From the NCBI GenBank assembly GCA_035318985.1, contig DATHDP010000060.1, positions 1 to 45,274 on the forward strand: 45,274 nt of DNA. The letters are read 5' to 3'. Below are positions 35,359 to 42,033 of the stretch, one piece after another. Both the position numbers and the translations under genes were made by a program. Numbering within the stretch: the first letter of the stretch is position 1; each line of letters opens with the position of its first letter. The notes under the pieces were generated by a model. It was not told where the DNA came from. It did not search any database and saw nothing but the letters and a program-made list of their open reading frames with translations. The DNA is from VBAS01 sp035318985. GTDB lineage: Bacteria > Bacteroidota > Bacteroidia > Chitinophagales > Chitinophagaceae.

Positions 35359-35384
35359 CCCTCCTAACCTCCCCTAAGGGGAGG
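35359..35384 (-). repeat. GC-rich palindromic element between hisD and hisC
   Basis: The coding strand reads CCTCCCCTTAGGGGAGG then TTAGGAGGG, ending four bases before the hisC ATG. The palindrome plus G-rich tail layout matches the three intragenic copies. It fills most of the 38-bp gap between hisD and hisC. Confidence 0.78.
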
Positions 35385-35393
35385 AATATAGTT

Positions 35394-36689
35394 TTATAAT
35401 TGTTGTTTTTCTTTAAGTCTTATTGCTACTGCATTTTTATGTGCATCCAATCCTTCTGCTTCTGCCATTTGCATCACGGTATTCCCAATATTTGTTAATC
35501 CTTCTTTTGTTAGTTGTTGGAATGTTACCTTTTTTACAAAACTATCAACCGAAACGCCGCTATACATTGCCGCATAACCATTTGTTGGTAATGTATGATT
35601 AGTGCCGCTTGCATAATCACCGACTGATTCGGGTGAATAATTGCCAATAAAAACTGAGCCTGCGGAAATAATTTTTTCAATTAACTCTTCAGCTTTATTG
35701 CAGAAAAGAATTAAATGCTCAGGCGCATAGAGATTTGAGAGGTCAATTGCTTCATTGAGAGAATTTAACAGGATCATCTTACTATTTGCTAAAGTTTTTT
35801 CAGCAATTTCTTTTCTCGGCAATTCTTTCAATTGTTCTTTTATGAATTGCTGTACTTCTTCAATTATACTTTCACTTGTGGTCAATAAGATCACTTGCGA
35901 ATCTGCTCCATGTTCAGCTTGCGATAAAAGATCTGCGGCAATAAATTCCGGTACTGCCATTTCATCAGCTACCACTAAAACTTCTGATGGACCAGCAGGC
36001 AAATCGATCGCTACACCTTCTTTTTGTATCAATTGCTTGGCAACAGTTACATATTGATTGCCTGGTCCGAATATCTTAAACACTTTTGGAATGCTGTCAG
36101 TTCCATAGGCCATTGCCGCAATTGCCTGCACACCTCCTGCTTTAAAAACTTTTGTTATACCACAAAGATTCGCTGCATATAAAATAGCAGGATTGATCGA
36201 TCCATCTTTTGCTGGCGGCGTACAAAGAATGATCTCTTTACAACCAGCAATAACAGCAGGAATAGCCAACATTAAAACTGTGGAGAAGAGGGGAGCAGAG
36301 CCTCCGGGAATATAGATGCCAACTTTTTCAATGCCAACTGATCTTCTCCAGCAATTTATTCCGGGCATTGTTTCAATTACCCTTACTTCTTCAATTTGCG
36401 AACAATGAAATTTTTCAATATTTGATTTTGCTTGTTGAATTGCATCTTTCAATTTTTGTGACAGTGAATTTTCACTTGCTTTAAGTTCTTTTTCACTTGC
36501 TTTAAGTTTCTTCAACTTTACTCCATCAAATTCCTTTGTGTATTTGCGAACGGCTTTATCACCCTTAGTTTTTACTTTTTCTAAAATCTTTTTCACGACT
36601 TTCTCCAAAGAAGCATTTTCAAAAACAGGTCGCTTGATTATCTCCTGCCAATCTTTTTTATCCGGATGTTGTATCACTTTTATCATCAT
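35394..36689 (-). CDS. hisD: Histidinol dehydrogenase
   Basis: A 431-residue enzyme carrying out the last two oxidations from histidinol to histidine with NAD and zinc. Family motifs are YIPGGSAPLFSTVLMLAIPA, KVFKAGGVQAIAAMAYGT, KIFGPGNQYVTVAK, IDLPAGPSEVLVVAD, DLLSQAEHGADSQVILL, LYAPEHLI and GDYASGTNHTLPTNGYA, which supply the zinc ligands and the catalytic Glu/His pair. The length is normal. It starts with two consecutive ATG codons, and either could be used. It lies 35 bp downstream of hisG and 38 bp upstream of hisC, the only two sizeable gaps in the operon. Confidence 0.97.
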   Translation of the reverse strand: MMIKVIQHPDKKDWQEIIKRPVFENASLEKVVKKILEKVKTKGDKAVRKYTKEFDGVKLKKLKASEKELKASENSLSQKLKDAIQQAKSNIEKFHCSQIEEVRVIETMPGINCWRRSVGIEKVGIYIPGGSAPLFSTVLMLAIPAVIAGCKEIILCTPPAKDGSINPAILYAANLCGITKVFKAGGVQAIAAMAYGTDSIPKVFKIFGPGNQYVTVAKQLIQKEGVAIDLPAGPSEVLVVADEMAVPEFIAADLLSQAEHGADSQVILLTTSESIIEEVQQFIKEQLKELPRKEIAEKTLANSKMILLNSLNEAIDLSNLYAPEHLILFCNKAEELIEKIISAGSVFIGNYSPESVGDYASGTNHTLPTNGYAAMYSGVSVDSFVKKVTFQQLTKEGLTNIGNTVMQMAEAEGLDAHKNAVAIRLKEKQQL

Positions 36690-36724
36690 AATCCTTTTAA
36701 ATCTTATTAATCTTGGTTCTCGTT

Positions 36725-37585
36725 CTAAATTATCATCTTTTCAATAGGCACTATTAAAATCCCTTGCGCACCATTTGCTTTCAGACTTTCTATCACTTCC
36801 CAAAAATCATTTTCACTAATAACTGAATGTACAGAACTCCATCCTGATTCTGCTAAGGGTAAAATGGTGGGACTTTTCATACCGGGTAAGATCTTGACAA
36901 TGGCATCAAGCTTATCATTCGGTGCATTCAACAAAACATATTTATTGTTCTTTGCTTTTTTTACTGCTTTTATTCTAAATAATAATTTATCAAGTAAGCT
37001 TTGTTTTTCAGCAGATAGATTTTTATTACTTATTAATACCGCTTCGGATCTTAAAATTGTTTCCAGTTCTGTGAGTTCATTACTAAATAATGTACTTCCT
37101 GAACTAACCAGGTCACAAATGGCTTCAGCTAAACCAATTTTTGGAGCTATCTCTACAGAGCCGCTGATCTCCTGGATAGTGGCATTTATATTTTTTTCTT
37201 TAAGATATTTTGAAAGGACCAATGGATAACTGGTAGCAATTTTTTTTCCGTTCAGATCGGAAATAGTTTTTATAGTTCCGGTTTTTGGAATAGCGATCGA
37301 TAACCTGCATTTACCAAAACCCAGTTTTTTAACTGAAGTAACTTCTTTATTTTTTTCAGCGATCACATTCTCTCCTACAAAACCGATATCGGCAACTGCG
37401 TCCTGCACATATTCAGGAATATCATCATCACGCAGAAAAAAAACTTCTAAAGGAAAATTAGCGGCTTGCACTCTTAGCTGGTTATTACCATTGCTTACAT
37501 CAATACCGCATTCTTTAAGCAAAGCCATTGAGCCATCATAAAGTCTTCCTTTTTTCTGTACCGCAATTTTTAAATTCTCATTCAT
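36725..37585 (-). CDS. hisG: ATP phosphoribosyltransferase, long form with regulatory domain
   Basis: A 286-residue long-form HisG, the committed step joining ATP and PRPP. The N-terminal MNENLKIAVQKKGRLYDGSM and RDDDIPEYVQDAVADIGFVG are typical, as is the PRPP-binding segment EISGSVEIAPKIGLAEAICDLVSSGSTL-type loop. The C-terminal about 75 residues (NKYVLLNAPNDKLDAIV through GAQGILIVPIEKM) form the ACT-like HisG_C domain that mediates feedback inhibition by histidine in this form, so no HisZ partner is needed. It is the first structural gene, and its ATG lies 13 bp after the T tract of the attenuator terminator. Confidence 0.97.
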   Translation of the reverse strand: MNENLKIAVQKKGRLYDGSMALLKECGIDVSNGNNQLRVQAANFPLEVFFLRDDDIPEYVQDAVADIGFVGENVIAEKNKEVTSVKKLGFGKCRLSIAIPKTGTIKTISDLNGKKIATSYPLVLSKYLKEKNINATIQEISGSVEIAPKIGLAEAICDLVSSGSTLFSNELTELETILRSEAVLISNKNLSAEKQSLLDKLLFRIKAVKKAKNNKYVLLNAPNDKLDAIVKILPGMKSPTILPLAESGWSSVHSVISENDFWEVIESLKANGAQGILIVPIEKMII

Positions 37586-37597
37586 TATTTAAGGTTT

Positions 37598-37631
37598 ATA
37601 AAAGAAAAAGGGCCTACTGATGTAAGCCCTT
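37598..37631 (-). terminator. Attenuator terminator (region 3:4) of the his leader
   Basis: In the RNA sense, AAGGGCTTAC (37631-37622) pairs with GTAGGCCCTT (37617-37608) around the loop ATCA, ten pairs with one G-U, followed by TTTTTCTTTT. It sits between the leader peptide and hisG. Its right arm GTAGGCC is duplicated at 37669-37663, which allows a competing antiterminator. Confidence 0.88.
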
Positions 37632-37654
37632 AAAAAGTTTATGTTGTACATAAT

Positions 37655-37693
37655 ACCATCATGGCCTACCGTCTGGTAAGATATGATGATGGT
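37655..37693 (-). promoter_or_regulatory. His attenuator pause hairpin (region 1:2) and antiterminator strand
   Basis: In the RNA sense, ACCATCAT (37693-37686) pairs with ATGATGGT (37662-37655), with an inner CTTACC-AGAC-GGTAGG stem. The arm carrying GTAGGCC (37669-37663) can instead pair with GGCTTAC of the terminator's left arm, seven pairs with one G-U. A ribosome stalled on the His codons would cover the left arm and free this strand to block termination. Confidence 0.8.
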
Positions 37694-37712
37694 TATGTGA
37701 ACGATTAATCAT
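37659..37712 (-). CDS. hisL: Histidine operon leader peptide
   Basis: A 17-residue frame, MINRSHNHHHILPDGRP, from the ATG at 37712 to the TGA at 37659. Four of the five residues 6-10 are His, all encoded by CAT. The codons overlap the left arm of the pause hairpin, and the stop codon falls on its right arm, as in classical amino-acid attenuators. When charged tRNA-His is scarce the ribosome should stall at the His run and favour the antiterminator. With ample histidine it should run to the stop and let the terminator at 37598-37631 form. The symbol is used by analogy with enterobacterial hisL; no sequence homology is implied. Confidence 0.85.
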   Translation of the reverse strand: MINRSHNHHHILPDGRP

Positions 37713-37719
37713 TGCGAAG

Positions 37720-37727
37720 CAAAAATA
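37720..37727 (-). promoter_or_regulatory. Promoter -7 element upstream of his leader
   Basis: The minus strand reads TATTTTTG, an exact match to the Bacteroidota -7 consensus TAnnTTTG, ending 7 bases before the leader peptide ATG. No TTTG is seen at the expected -33 spacing. If used, the leader RNA would have a very short 5' end. Confidence 0.4.
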
Positions 37728-37738
37728 GGGGGAAATGA

Positions 37739-37864
37739 TTATACCTTGATTGTTTTTGTTTGTACGGATACAGTTGGGCAGCCATATTTGCGGGATGTGG
37801 CACACGAACAAACGCTAATTGCCAGGATAAGAAGTGCAAAACCGGCGAGTAATTTATTTTTCAT
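37739..37864 (-). CDS. Small lipoprotein, 41 residues
   Basis: The open frame runs further upstream, but the ATG at 37864 gives a clear lipoprotein: MKNKLLAGFALLILAISVCS followed by CATSRKYGCP and a short tail. The lipobox is SVCSC with the lipidated Cys at residue 21. Small lipoproteins of this kind with a KYGCP-like motif are seen in Bacteroidota from memory; no function is known to me. It ends 27 bp before the his leader peptide on the same strand, so the his promoter would lie between the two genes. A promoter box lies 44 bp upstream of its ATG. Confidence 0.65.
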   Translation of the reverse strand: MKNKLLAGFALLILAISVCSCATSRKYGCPTVSVQTKTIKV

Positions 37865-37907
37865 AACGGGATTTTTACAATAACGGTTCAACGTAATATT
37901 TATTTTA

Positions 37908-37915
37908 CAAAGATA
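37908..37915 (-). promoter_or_regulatory. Promoter -7 element of the small lipoprotein gene
   Basis: The minus strand reads TATCTTTG, an exact TAnnTTTG match, 44 bases upstream of the ATG at 37864 in the divergent gap with the exonuclease gene. A matching -33 TTTG is not evident. Confidence 0.42.
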
Positions 37916-37996
37916 GGCCAGATTTTTTAAGTTAAGGCATTTAGAAGCCAACAATCTCCTAACTTTACCGCCCTGAAAAACCTGAACTAAAATAAC

Positions 37997-38764
37997 ATGC
38001 TTCAACTCACAAAACCCCTGGCTTTTATTGACTTAGAAACGACTGGCGTTAATCTTGCCACGGACAGAATTATTGAAATTGCAATTGTAAAAGTACTTCC
38101 TGACGGCAAGCGCAGTGTTAAACGCAAACTGATCAATCCCGGGATGCCAATTCCAAAACAATCAAGCGATGTACATGGCATTACCGATAAGATGGTAAAA
38201 GATGCGCCTGCATTTAAAGAGGTGGCTCATGAACTGAAGCAAATGCTGGATGGTTGCGATATTGGCGGGTATAATAGTAACAGGTTTGATATACCCCTGT
38301 TGGTCGAAGAGTTTTTGCGTGCCGATGTCGACTTTGATATGAAAGGAAGGAGATTGCTTGATGTACAAAACATTTTTCATAAGATGGAGCAACGTACATT
38401 AAGCGCTGCTTATAAATTCTATTGTAATAAAAATCTCGATGGAGCACATAGCGCTGAAGTTGATGCAAGTGCTACTCATGAAATATTGATCGCTCAGCTG
38501 GAACGTTATCCTGATCTTGGAACTTCAATTGATTCTGTTTTAAAACTGATCGGTGAAGAGGCTATCGTAGATTTTGCACGGCGCTTTATAATGGAAAATG
38601 GCGTTGAGATCTTCAATTTTGGTAAATACAAAGGTAAGGCTGTTGCCGATGTGCTGAGAAACGAACCCCAATATTATGACTGGATGATGAAAGGCGATTT
38701 TCCACAATACACAAAACAAAAACTCACCGAAATAAGGACCCGTAGCCTTCTGAAGAAGAATTAA
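37997..38764 (+). CDS. DnaQ-like 3'-5' exonuclease with C-terminal exonuclease-X-like domain
   Basis: A 255-residue DEDDh exonuclease. Motif Exo I is AFIDLETTG (Asp12, Glu14). Exo II is GYNSNRFDIPLLVEEF (Asp98). Exo III is GAHSAEVDASATHEIL (His151, Asp156). All five catalytic residues are present. After the nuclease domain (1-175), the last 55 residues carry IFNFGKYKGKAVADVLRNEP and YYDWMMKGDFPQYTKQKL, a small domain also seen at the end of exonuclease X-type and related proteins. It probably removes 3' nucleotides from DNA in repair or mismatch processing. It is not the polymerase III proofreading subunit with certainty. It is divergent from the lipoprotein gene and is followed after 71 bp by the glycosyltransferase. 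Confidence 0.88.
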   Translation: MLQLTKPLAFIDLETTGVNLATDRIIEIAIVKVLPDGKRSVKRKLINPGMPIPKQSSDVHGITDKMVKDAPAFKEVAHELKQMLDGCDIGGYNSNRFDIPLLVEEFLRADVDFDMKGRRLLDVQNIFHKMEQRTLSAAYKFYCNKNLDGAHSAEVDASATHEILIAQLERYPDLGTSIDSVLKLIGEEAIVDFARRFIMENGVEIFNFGKYKGKAVADVLRNEPQYYDWMMKGDFPQYTKQKLTEIRTRSLLKKN

Positions 38765-38835
38765 CATTCATACTTCATTTTTTTAGTTGAGGCAAATTCA
38801 AAAATTGTAAATTCGTTTTTCCTGAACCGACACTT

Positions 38836-39603
38836 TTGGAGAAACTTGTCATAATACCTACTTATAATGAACAGGAGAATATTGGAAATATTCTCGCTGC
38901 TGTTTTTGACTTGCAACAAAATTTTCATGTGTTGGTCATAGACGATGGTTCACCGGATGGCACTGCACAGATCGTAAAGGATCTTCAACCAAAATATAAT
39001 GGTCAATTATTCCTGGAAGAAAGAACCGGCAAGCTTGGTTTGGGTACAGCCTACATTCATGGTTTCAAATGGGCATTGGCAAAAGGATATAATTTCATTT
39101 TTGAAATTGATGCTGATTTTTCTCACAATCCAAAAGATCTTTCCCGTTTGTACGATGCCTGTAAGAAAGATGGAGCTGATGTTGCAGTTGGTTCACGTTA
39201 TGTAAGCGAAGGCGGCGTTGTTAATTGGCCATGGGACAGGATAGCATTATCAAAAGGCGCATCGCTTTATACAAGAATGATAACATGGATGCCTATAAAA
39301 GATCCAACTGCTGGTTTTGTTTGTTATAAAAGGGAAGTATTGGAAGCAATGAATCTTGATGCTATTGCTTTTGTGGGCTATGCATTCCAGATAGAAATGA
39401 AATTTGCAGCCTGGAAACTCGGTTTTAAAATTGTTGAAGTACCCATCATATTTCAGGATCGTACACATGGCACTTCAAAAATGAACAAGGGAATTGTAAA
39501 AGAAGGGATACTCGGGGTACTCAAACTCCGTTGGGATAGTTTTTTTAAAAGCTATCGAAAGAAACTCAGAAGTAATAATGAGTTTTCTACTATCTCGCAA
39601 TAA
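38836..39603 (+). CDS. Polyprenol monophosphomannose synthase-like glycosyltransferase (GT2, DPM1 type)
   Basis: A 255-residue cytosolic GT-A enzyme starting at a TTG codon. There is no in-frame ATG upstream before a stop, and MEKLVIIPTYNEQENIG is the exact usual N-terminus of the family. The nucleotide-binding motif is VLVIDDGSPDGT (33-44), the metal-binding region is FEIDADFSHNPKDL, and then come VGSRYVSEGGVVNWPW, DPTAGFVCYKREVLE, and the acceptor loop FQDRTHGTSKMN. Family members transfer mannose or another hexose from a nucleotide sugar to polyprenyl phosphate, feeding lipid-linked glycosylation. No C-terminal membrane helices are present, as in the short DPM1 type. The sugar used cannot be read from the sequence. 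Confidence 0.9.
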   Translation: MEKLVIIPTYNEQENIGNILAAVFDLQQNFHVLVIDDGSPDGTAQIVKDLQPKYNGQLFLEERTGKLGLGTAYIHGFKWALAKGYNFIFEIDADFSHNPKDLSRLYDACKKDGADVAVGSRYVSEGGVVNWPWDRIALSKGASLYTRMITWMPIKDPTAGFVCYKREVLEAMNLDAIAFVGYAFQIEMKFAAWKLGFKIVEVPIIFQDRTHGTSKMNKGIVKEGILGVLKLRWDSFFKSYRKKLRSNNEFSTISQ

Positions 39604-39697
39604 AAGGCCTTATTTATCCCACCTCACAAAATTATTTTAAGCGGCATGCAACATTCCGCCAAAAGCGATTACTTTATATAAAACCGGTTGTCTGGCA

Positions 39698-40252
39698 ATT
39701 GAAACTCTTATACCAACTGCTGACGTTTTAGTACGTCAATGCATAGACGGACAAACATCTGCCTATCGTGTATTATATGAACGTTATTCAAAAGCAATGT
39801 TCAATACAGCATTGAGGATAGTGAATAAAACGGCGGATGCGGAAGATGTATTACAGGATTCTTTTACCGATGCATTTATGCAGCTTAGTTCTTTTGAAAA
39901 CAAGTCAACTTTCGGCGCCTGGCTAAAACAGATCGTGGTATTTAAAAGTGTAACGCTTTTGAAAAAACAACGAATGAGCTTTGTTGATATGGAAAAGGCC
40001 GAAGATCTGCCGGATGAAAATGAAATAGATGAAGCGGATATATGGTACACCGTGGATATGATCAAACAAACAGTGCAGCAATTGCCCGATGGCTACAGAA
40101 CAGTTTTATCGCTGTATTTATTTGAAGGGTATGACCACGAAGAAATTTCTGAGATATTGGGAGTGGCACAATCAACCGTGAGAACACAATACATAAGGGC
40201 CAAACAAAAATTATTAAAACTTTTAAAAAAAGGAGAAGTATATGAACAGTGA
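39698..40252 (+). CDS. ECF-family RNA polymerase sigma factor with non-standard start
   Basis: Sigma region 2 reads from ADVLVRQCIDGQTSAYRVLY through TALRIVNKTADAEDVLQDSF and FGAWLKQIVVFKSV. Region 4 is QQLPDGYRTVLSLYLFEGYD with HEEISEILGVAQSTVRTQYI. Conserved region 2 sequence extends at least 25 residues upstream of the first ATG (39797), yet there is no ATG, GTG or TTG in frame back to the stop at 39638. ATT at 39698 (METLIPTADVLV if used) or CTG at 39692 would give the usual length of about 184 residues. The gene overlaps the anti-sigma-like gene by 11 bp. A frameshift or sequencing error at the 5' end is the alternative. Confidence 0.85.
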   Translation: METLIPTADVLVRQCIDGQTSAYRVLYERYSKAMFNTALRIVNKTADAEDVLQDSFTDAFMQLSSFENKSTFGAWLKQIVVFKSVTLLKKQRMSFVDMEKAEDLPDENEIDEADIWYTVDMIKQTVQQLPDGYRTVLSLYLFEGYDHEEISEILGVAQSTVRTQYIRAKQKLLKLLKKGEVYEQ

Positions 40253-40844
40253 TCTTGAAAAATTCATCCGCAAAAATCGCGGTGATTTTGATGACGCAGA
40301 TCCTTCAAACAAAGTTTGGAAGAATATTGAGCAAACTCTTCCTGTAAAAAAAGAAGCAAAGCGTTTTACAATAAGAGATATTTATAAATGGAGTGCTGCC
40401 GCCGCCATTTTCTTTATCACATTAACGTCAGTTTATTTTTTATTTATAAGAAAACTTCCCAATAGCGACGGGGATGAAATTCCAACTGTGAAAACTGAAC
40501 AGCAGACCAATCCATCCCGTCTTGATAATTTCAACAGCATATCCATAGAGTATGCTACGCAATTTAAACAGGCGGAGCAGGCAGTTGAAGATCGCCAGAA
40601 GCAATTAAGAGCCGCTATCGCTAACGATCCTGCACTCTATCACAAGTTTCAGCAAGACCTGGTTACACTTGACAGTTCATATCGACTTTTAAGAGAACAA
40701 GCCGGTCAAAGTATAAATGGAGACGTAATAATTAAAGCTATGATCCAAAACCTGCAATTGCAATCGGAGTTGCTCGGCAGGCAACTGATGATCATCCATG
40801 AATATAAAACAACAAAAACTTCAACAAATGAAAAGAATATTTAA
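40242..40844 (+). CDS. Single-span membrane anti-sigma-factor-like protein
   Basis: A 200-residue protein whose ATG overlaps the end of the sigma gene by 11 bp. The N-terminal 48 residues are cytoplasmic (MNSDLEKFIRKNRGDFDDAD, then VWKNIEQTL). Residues 50-69 form one membrane helix (SAAAAIFFITLTSVYFLFI). The periplasmic part contains a Gln-rich coiled coil (about 100-185; QFKQAEQAVEDRQKQLRAA). The order sigma gene, overlapping membrane protein, secreted protein is typical of ECF sigma/anti-sigma modules in Bacteroidota, so it probably binds and releases the sigma factor in response to an envelope signal. No classical zinc-binding anti-sigma motif (HxxxCxxC) is present. Confidence 0.7.
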   Translation: MNSDLEKFIRKNRGDFDDADPSNKVWKNIEQTLPVKKEAKRFTIRDIYKWSAAAAIFFITLTSVYFLFIRKLPNSDGDEIPTVKTEQQTNPSRLDNFNSISIEYATQFKQAEQAVEDRQKQLRAAIANDPALYHKFQQDLVTLDSSYRLLREQAGQSINGDVIIKAMIQNLQLQSELLGRQLMIIHEYKTTKTSTNEKNI

Positions 40845-41820
40845 AAAGATCTTACCAATTGTACTATTGCTTGCAACGGCGCAGTTATTTGCACAGGATG
40901 GAGATACGGATAAAAAAGAAAAGAAGAGATATGAGTTTTTCAGGGAAAGAAATATTTCAAAAACGTATCCCGCTTCGGGCAACACATTGAATATTGATAA
41001 CCAGTTTGGCGAAGTAAGAATAACCACATGGGATAAAAATGAAATAAAAGTTGACATTCATATTGAAACGAGTTCTACCCAAAAAGATCTGGCTGATAAA
41101 ACTTTTGAACGCATCGATGTAACAGACAAACAAGACGGCAAGGATATAAATTTTAAAACAATAATGAATAAGGGTGGCAAAGATGAGAATACCGGTTGCA
41201 AAAATTGCAGTAACACGATGAGTATTGATTATGATATTCATATACCTTCAAACAATGCACTGAACATTGAGAACTCATTTGGCAGCATTGTGATCCCAGA
41301 CTATACCGGGCCAGTGTCACTGAGTAATAAATACGGTTCTTTAAAAGCAGGCAAACTTTCCAAACCTGAAAAAGTGTGGGTGGAATTTGGAAGCGCTGAT
41401 CTCAAAAGCATTGGTAATATTGATCTCACATTTAAATATTCATCTGTTACGATCGGAAGCCTGACGGGGAAGTCCAAACTAAAATTTGAATTCTGTGGTT
41501 ACAGCAAGGTCAATTTAGATAATGGACTTACTGGTTTGACAGTGGATGATTCTTATAGTTCCGTTCATCTTGTACCTGCTGCCAACCTTTCTGCTACTTA
41601 TAATATTTCAACGAGCTATGGTTCAGTTATCGATAAAACCAGTATAGGCCTCACCCGTACCGATTCCCCTGAGAAATATGGCCCCGACCTTAATAAACAT
41701 TATGAAGGCAAATCCGGCACTGGCACTATTAAGATCGATATCAGATCAAGTTTCGGAAACATCATGATTGGTGAAGGCACAAAAGCTGATATGAAAGAAA
41801 AGAAAAAAGTAAAATCGTAG
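40828..41820 (+). CDS. Secreted DUF4097 / head-GIN adhesin-like protein
   Basis: From the ATG at 40828 (giving signal peptide MKRIFKKILPIVLLLATAQL, cleavage after LFAQ) the product has 330 residues. The mature part is a right-handed beta-helix-like repeat region: NTLNIDNQFGEVRITTWDKN, ALNIENSFGSIVIPDYTG, SNKYGSLKAGKL, FKYSSVTIGSLTGKSK, STSYGSVIDKT and SSFGNIMIG. A Cys pair (GCKNCSN) lies in the first third. Proteins of this type follow ECF sigma/anti-sigma pairs and are probably envelope-associated targets or sensors. The start overlaps the anti-sigma-like gene by 17 bp, and a strong terminator follows the stop, which closes the three-gene operon. Confidence 0.8.
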   Translation: MKRIFKKILPIVLLLATAQLFAQDGDTDKKEKKRYEFFRERNISKTYPASGNTLNIDNQFGEVRITTWDKNEIKVDIHIETSSTQKDLADKTFERIDVTDKQDGKDINFKTIMNKGGKDENTGCKNCSNTMSIDYDIHIPSNNALNIENSFGSIVIPDYTGPVSLSNKYGSLKAGKLSKPEKVWVEFGSADLKSIGNIDLTFKYSSVTIGSLTGKSKLKFEFCGYSKVNLDNGLTGLTVDDSYSSVHLVPAANLSATYNISTSYGSVIDKTSIGLTRTDSPEKYGPDLNKHYEGKSGTGTIKIDIRSSFGNIMIGEGTKADMKEKKKVKS

Positions 41821-41850
41821 TTTTTCATGTTTATGTGTATAGTCATGAGC

Positions 41851-41883
41851 ATCCTGTTGTCGAAAGGCAGCAGGATTTTTTTT
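41851..41883 (+). terminator. Rho-independent terminator of the sigma operon
   Basis: ATCCTGTTGTC (41851-41861), a GAAA tetraloop, and GGCAGCAGGAT (41866-41876) form an 11-pair stem with two G-U pairs, followed by a run of T to 41883. It lies 30 bp after the stop of the adhesin-like gene. Confidence 0.9.
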
Positions 41884-41920
41884 ATGATACCAACTTTAGT
41901 AACTCCGATTTGACTTTCGT

Positions 41921-41969
41921 TGCGACGCTCCATTCATCTTTCTGATTACTATTGAGCAATAGCGTCGCA
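41921..41969. repeat. Inverted repeat in the gap before the 3' end of threonine synthase
   Basis: TGCGACGCT (41921-41929) and AGCGTCGCA (41961-41969) form a 9-bp perfect stem with a 31-base loop. It lies in the 150-bp gap between the sigma-operon terminator and the convergent thrC. The following bases (GTGAAGCGAAGGATCGC region) look like decayed extragenic repeat sequence. There is no T run in either direction. Confidence 0.45.
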
Positions 41970-42033
41970 GTTTATCCAGAGTGAAGCGAAGGATCGCAAT
42001 CCGTTCATCGTTCTGTAATTCTATTGAACTTCT

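Noticed and set aside
37865..38005. Upstream extension of the small lipoprotein frame to 38005
   Set aside because: The extra 47 residues precede a perfect lipoprotein signal peptide and overlap the exonuclease start; the promoter box at 37908 also lies inside this stretch.
39238..39247. ACAGGATA inside the glycosyltransferase gene and similar CAGGATA copies in thrC
   Set aside because: Single motif copies inside coding sequence without the 10-bp tandem repeat; expected by chance.
39646..39681. Short ATG frame MQHSAKSDYFI just upstream of the sigma factor
   Set aside because: Eleven codons, different phase, no His- or other biased codon run. It may be chance and is mentioned only as a possible clue to a frameshift.
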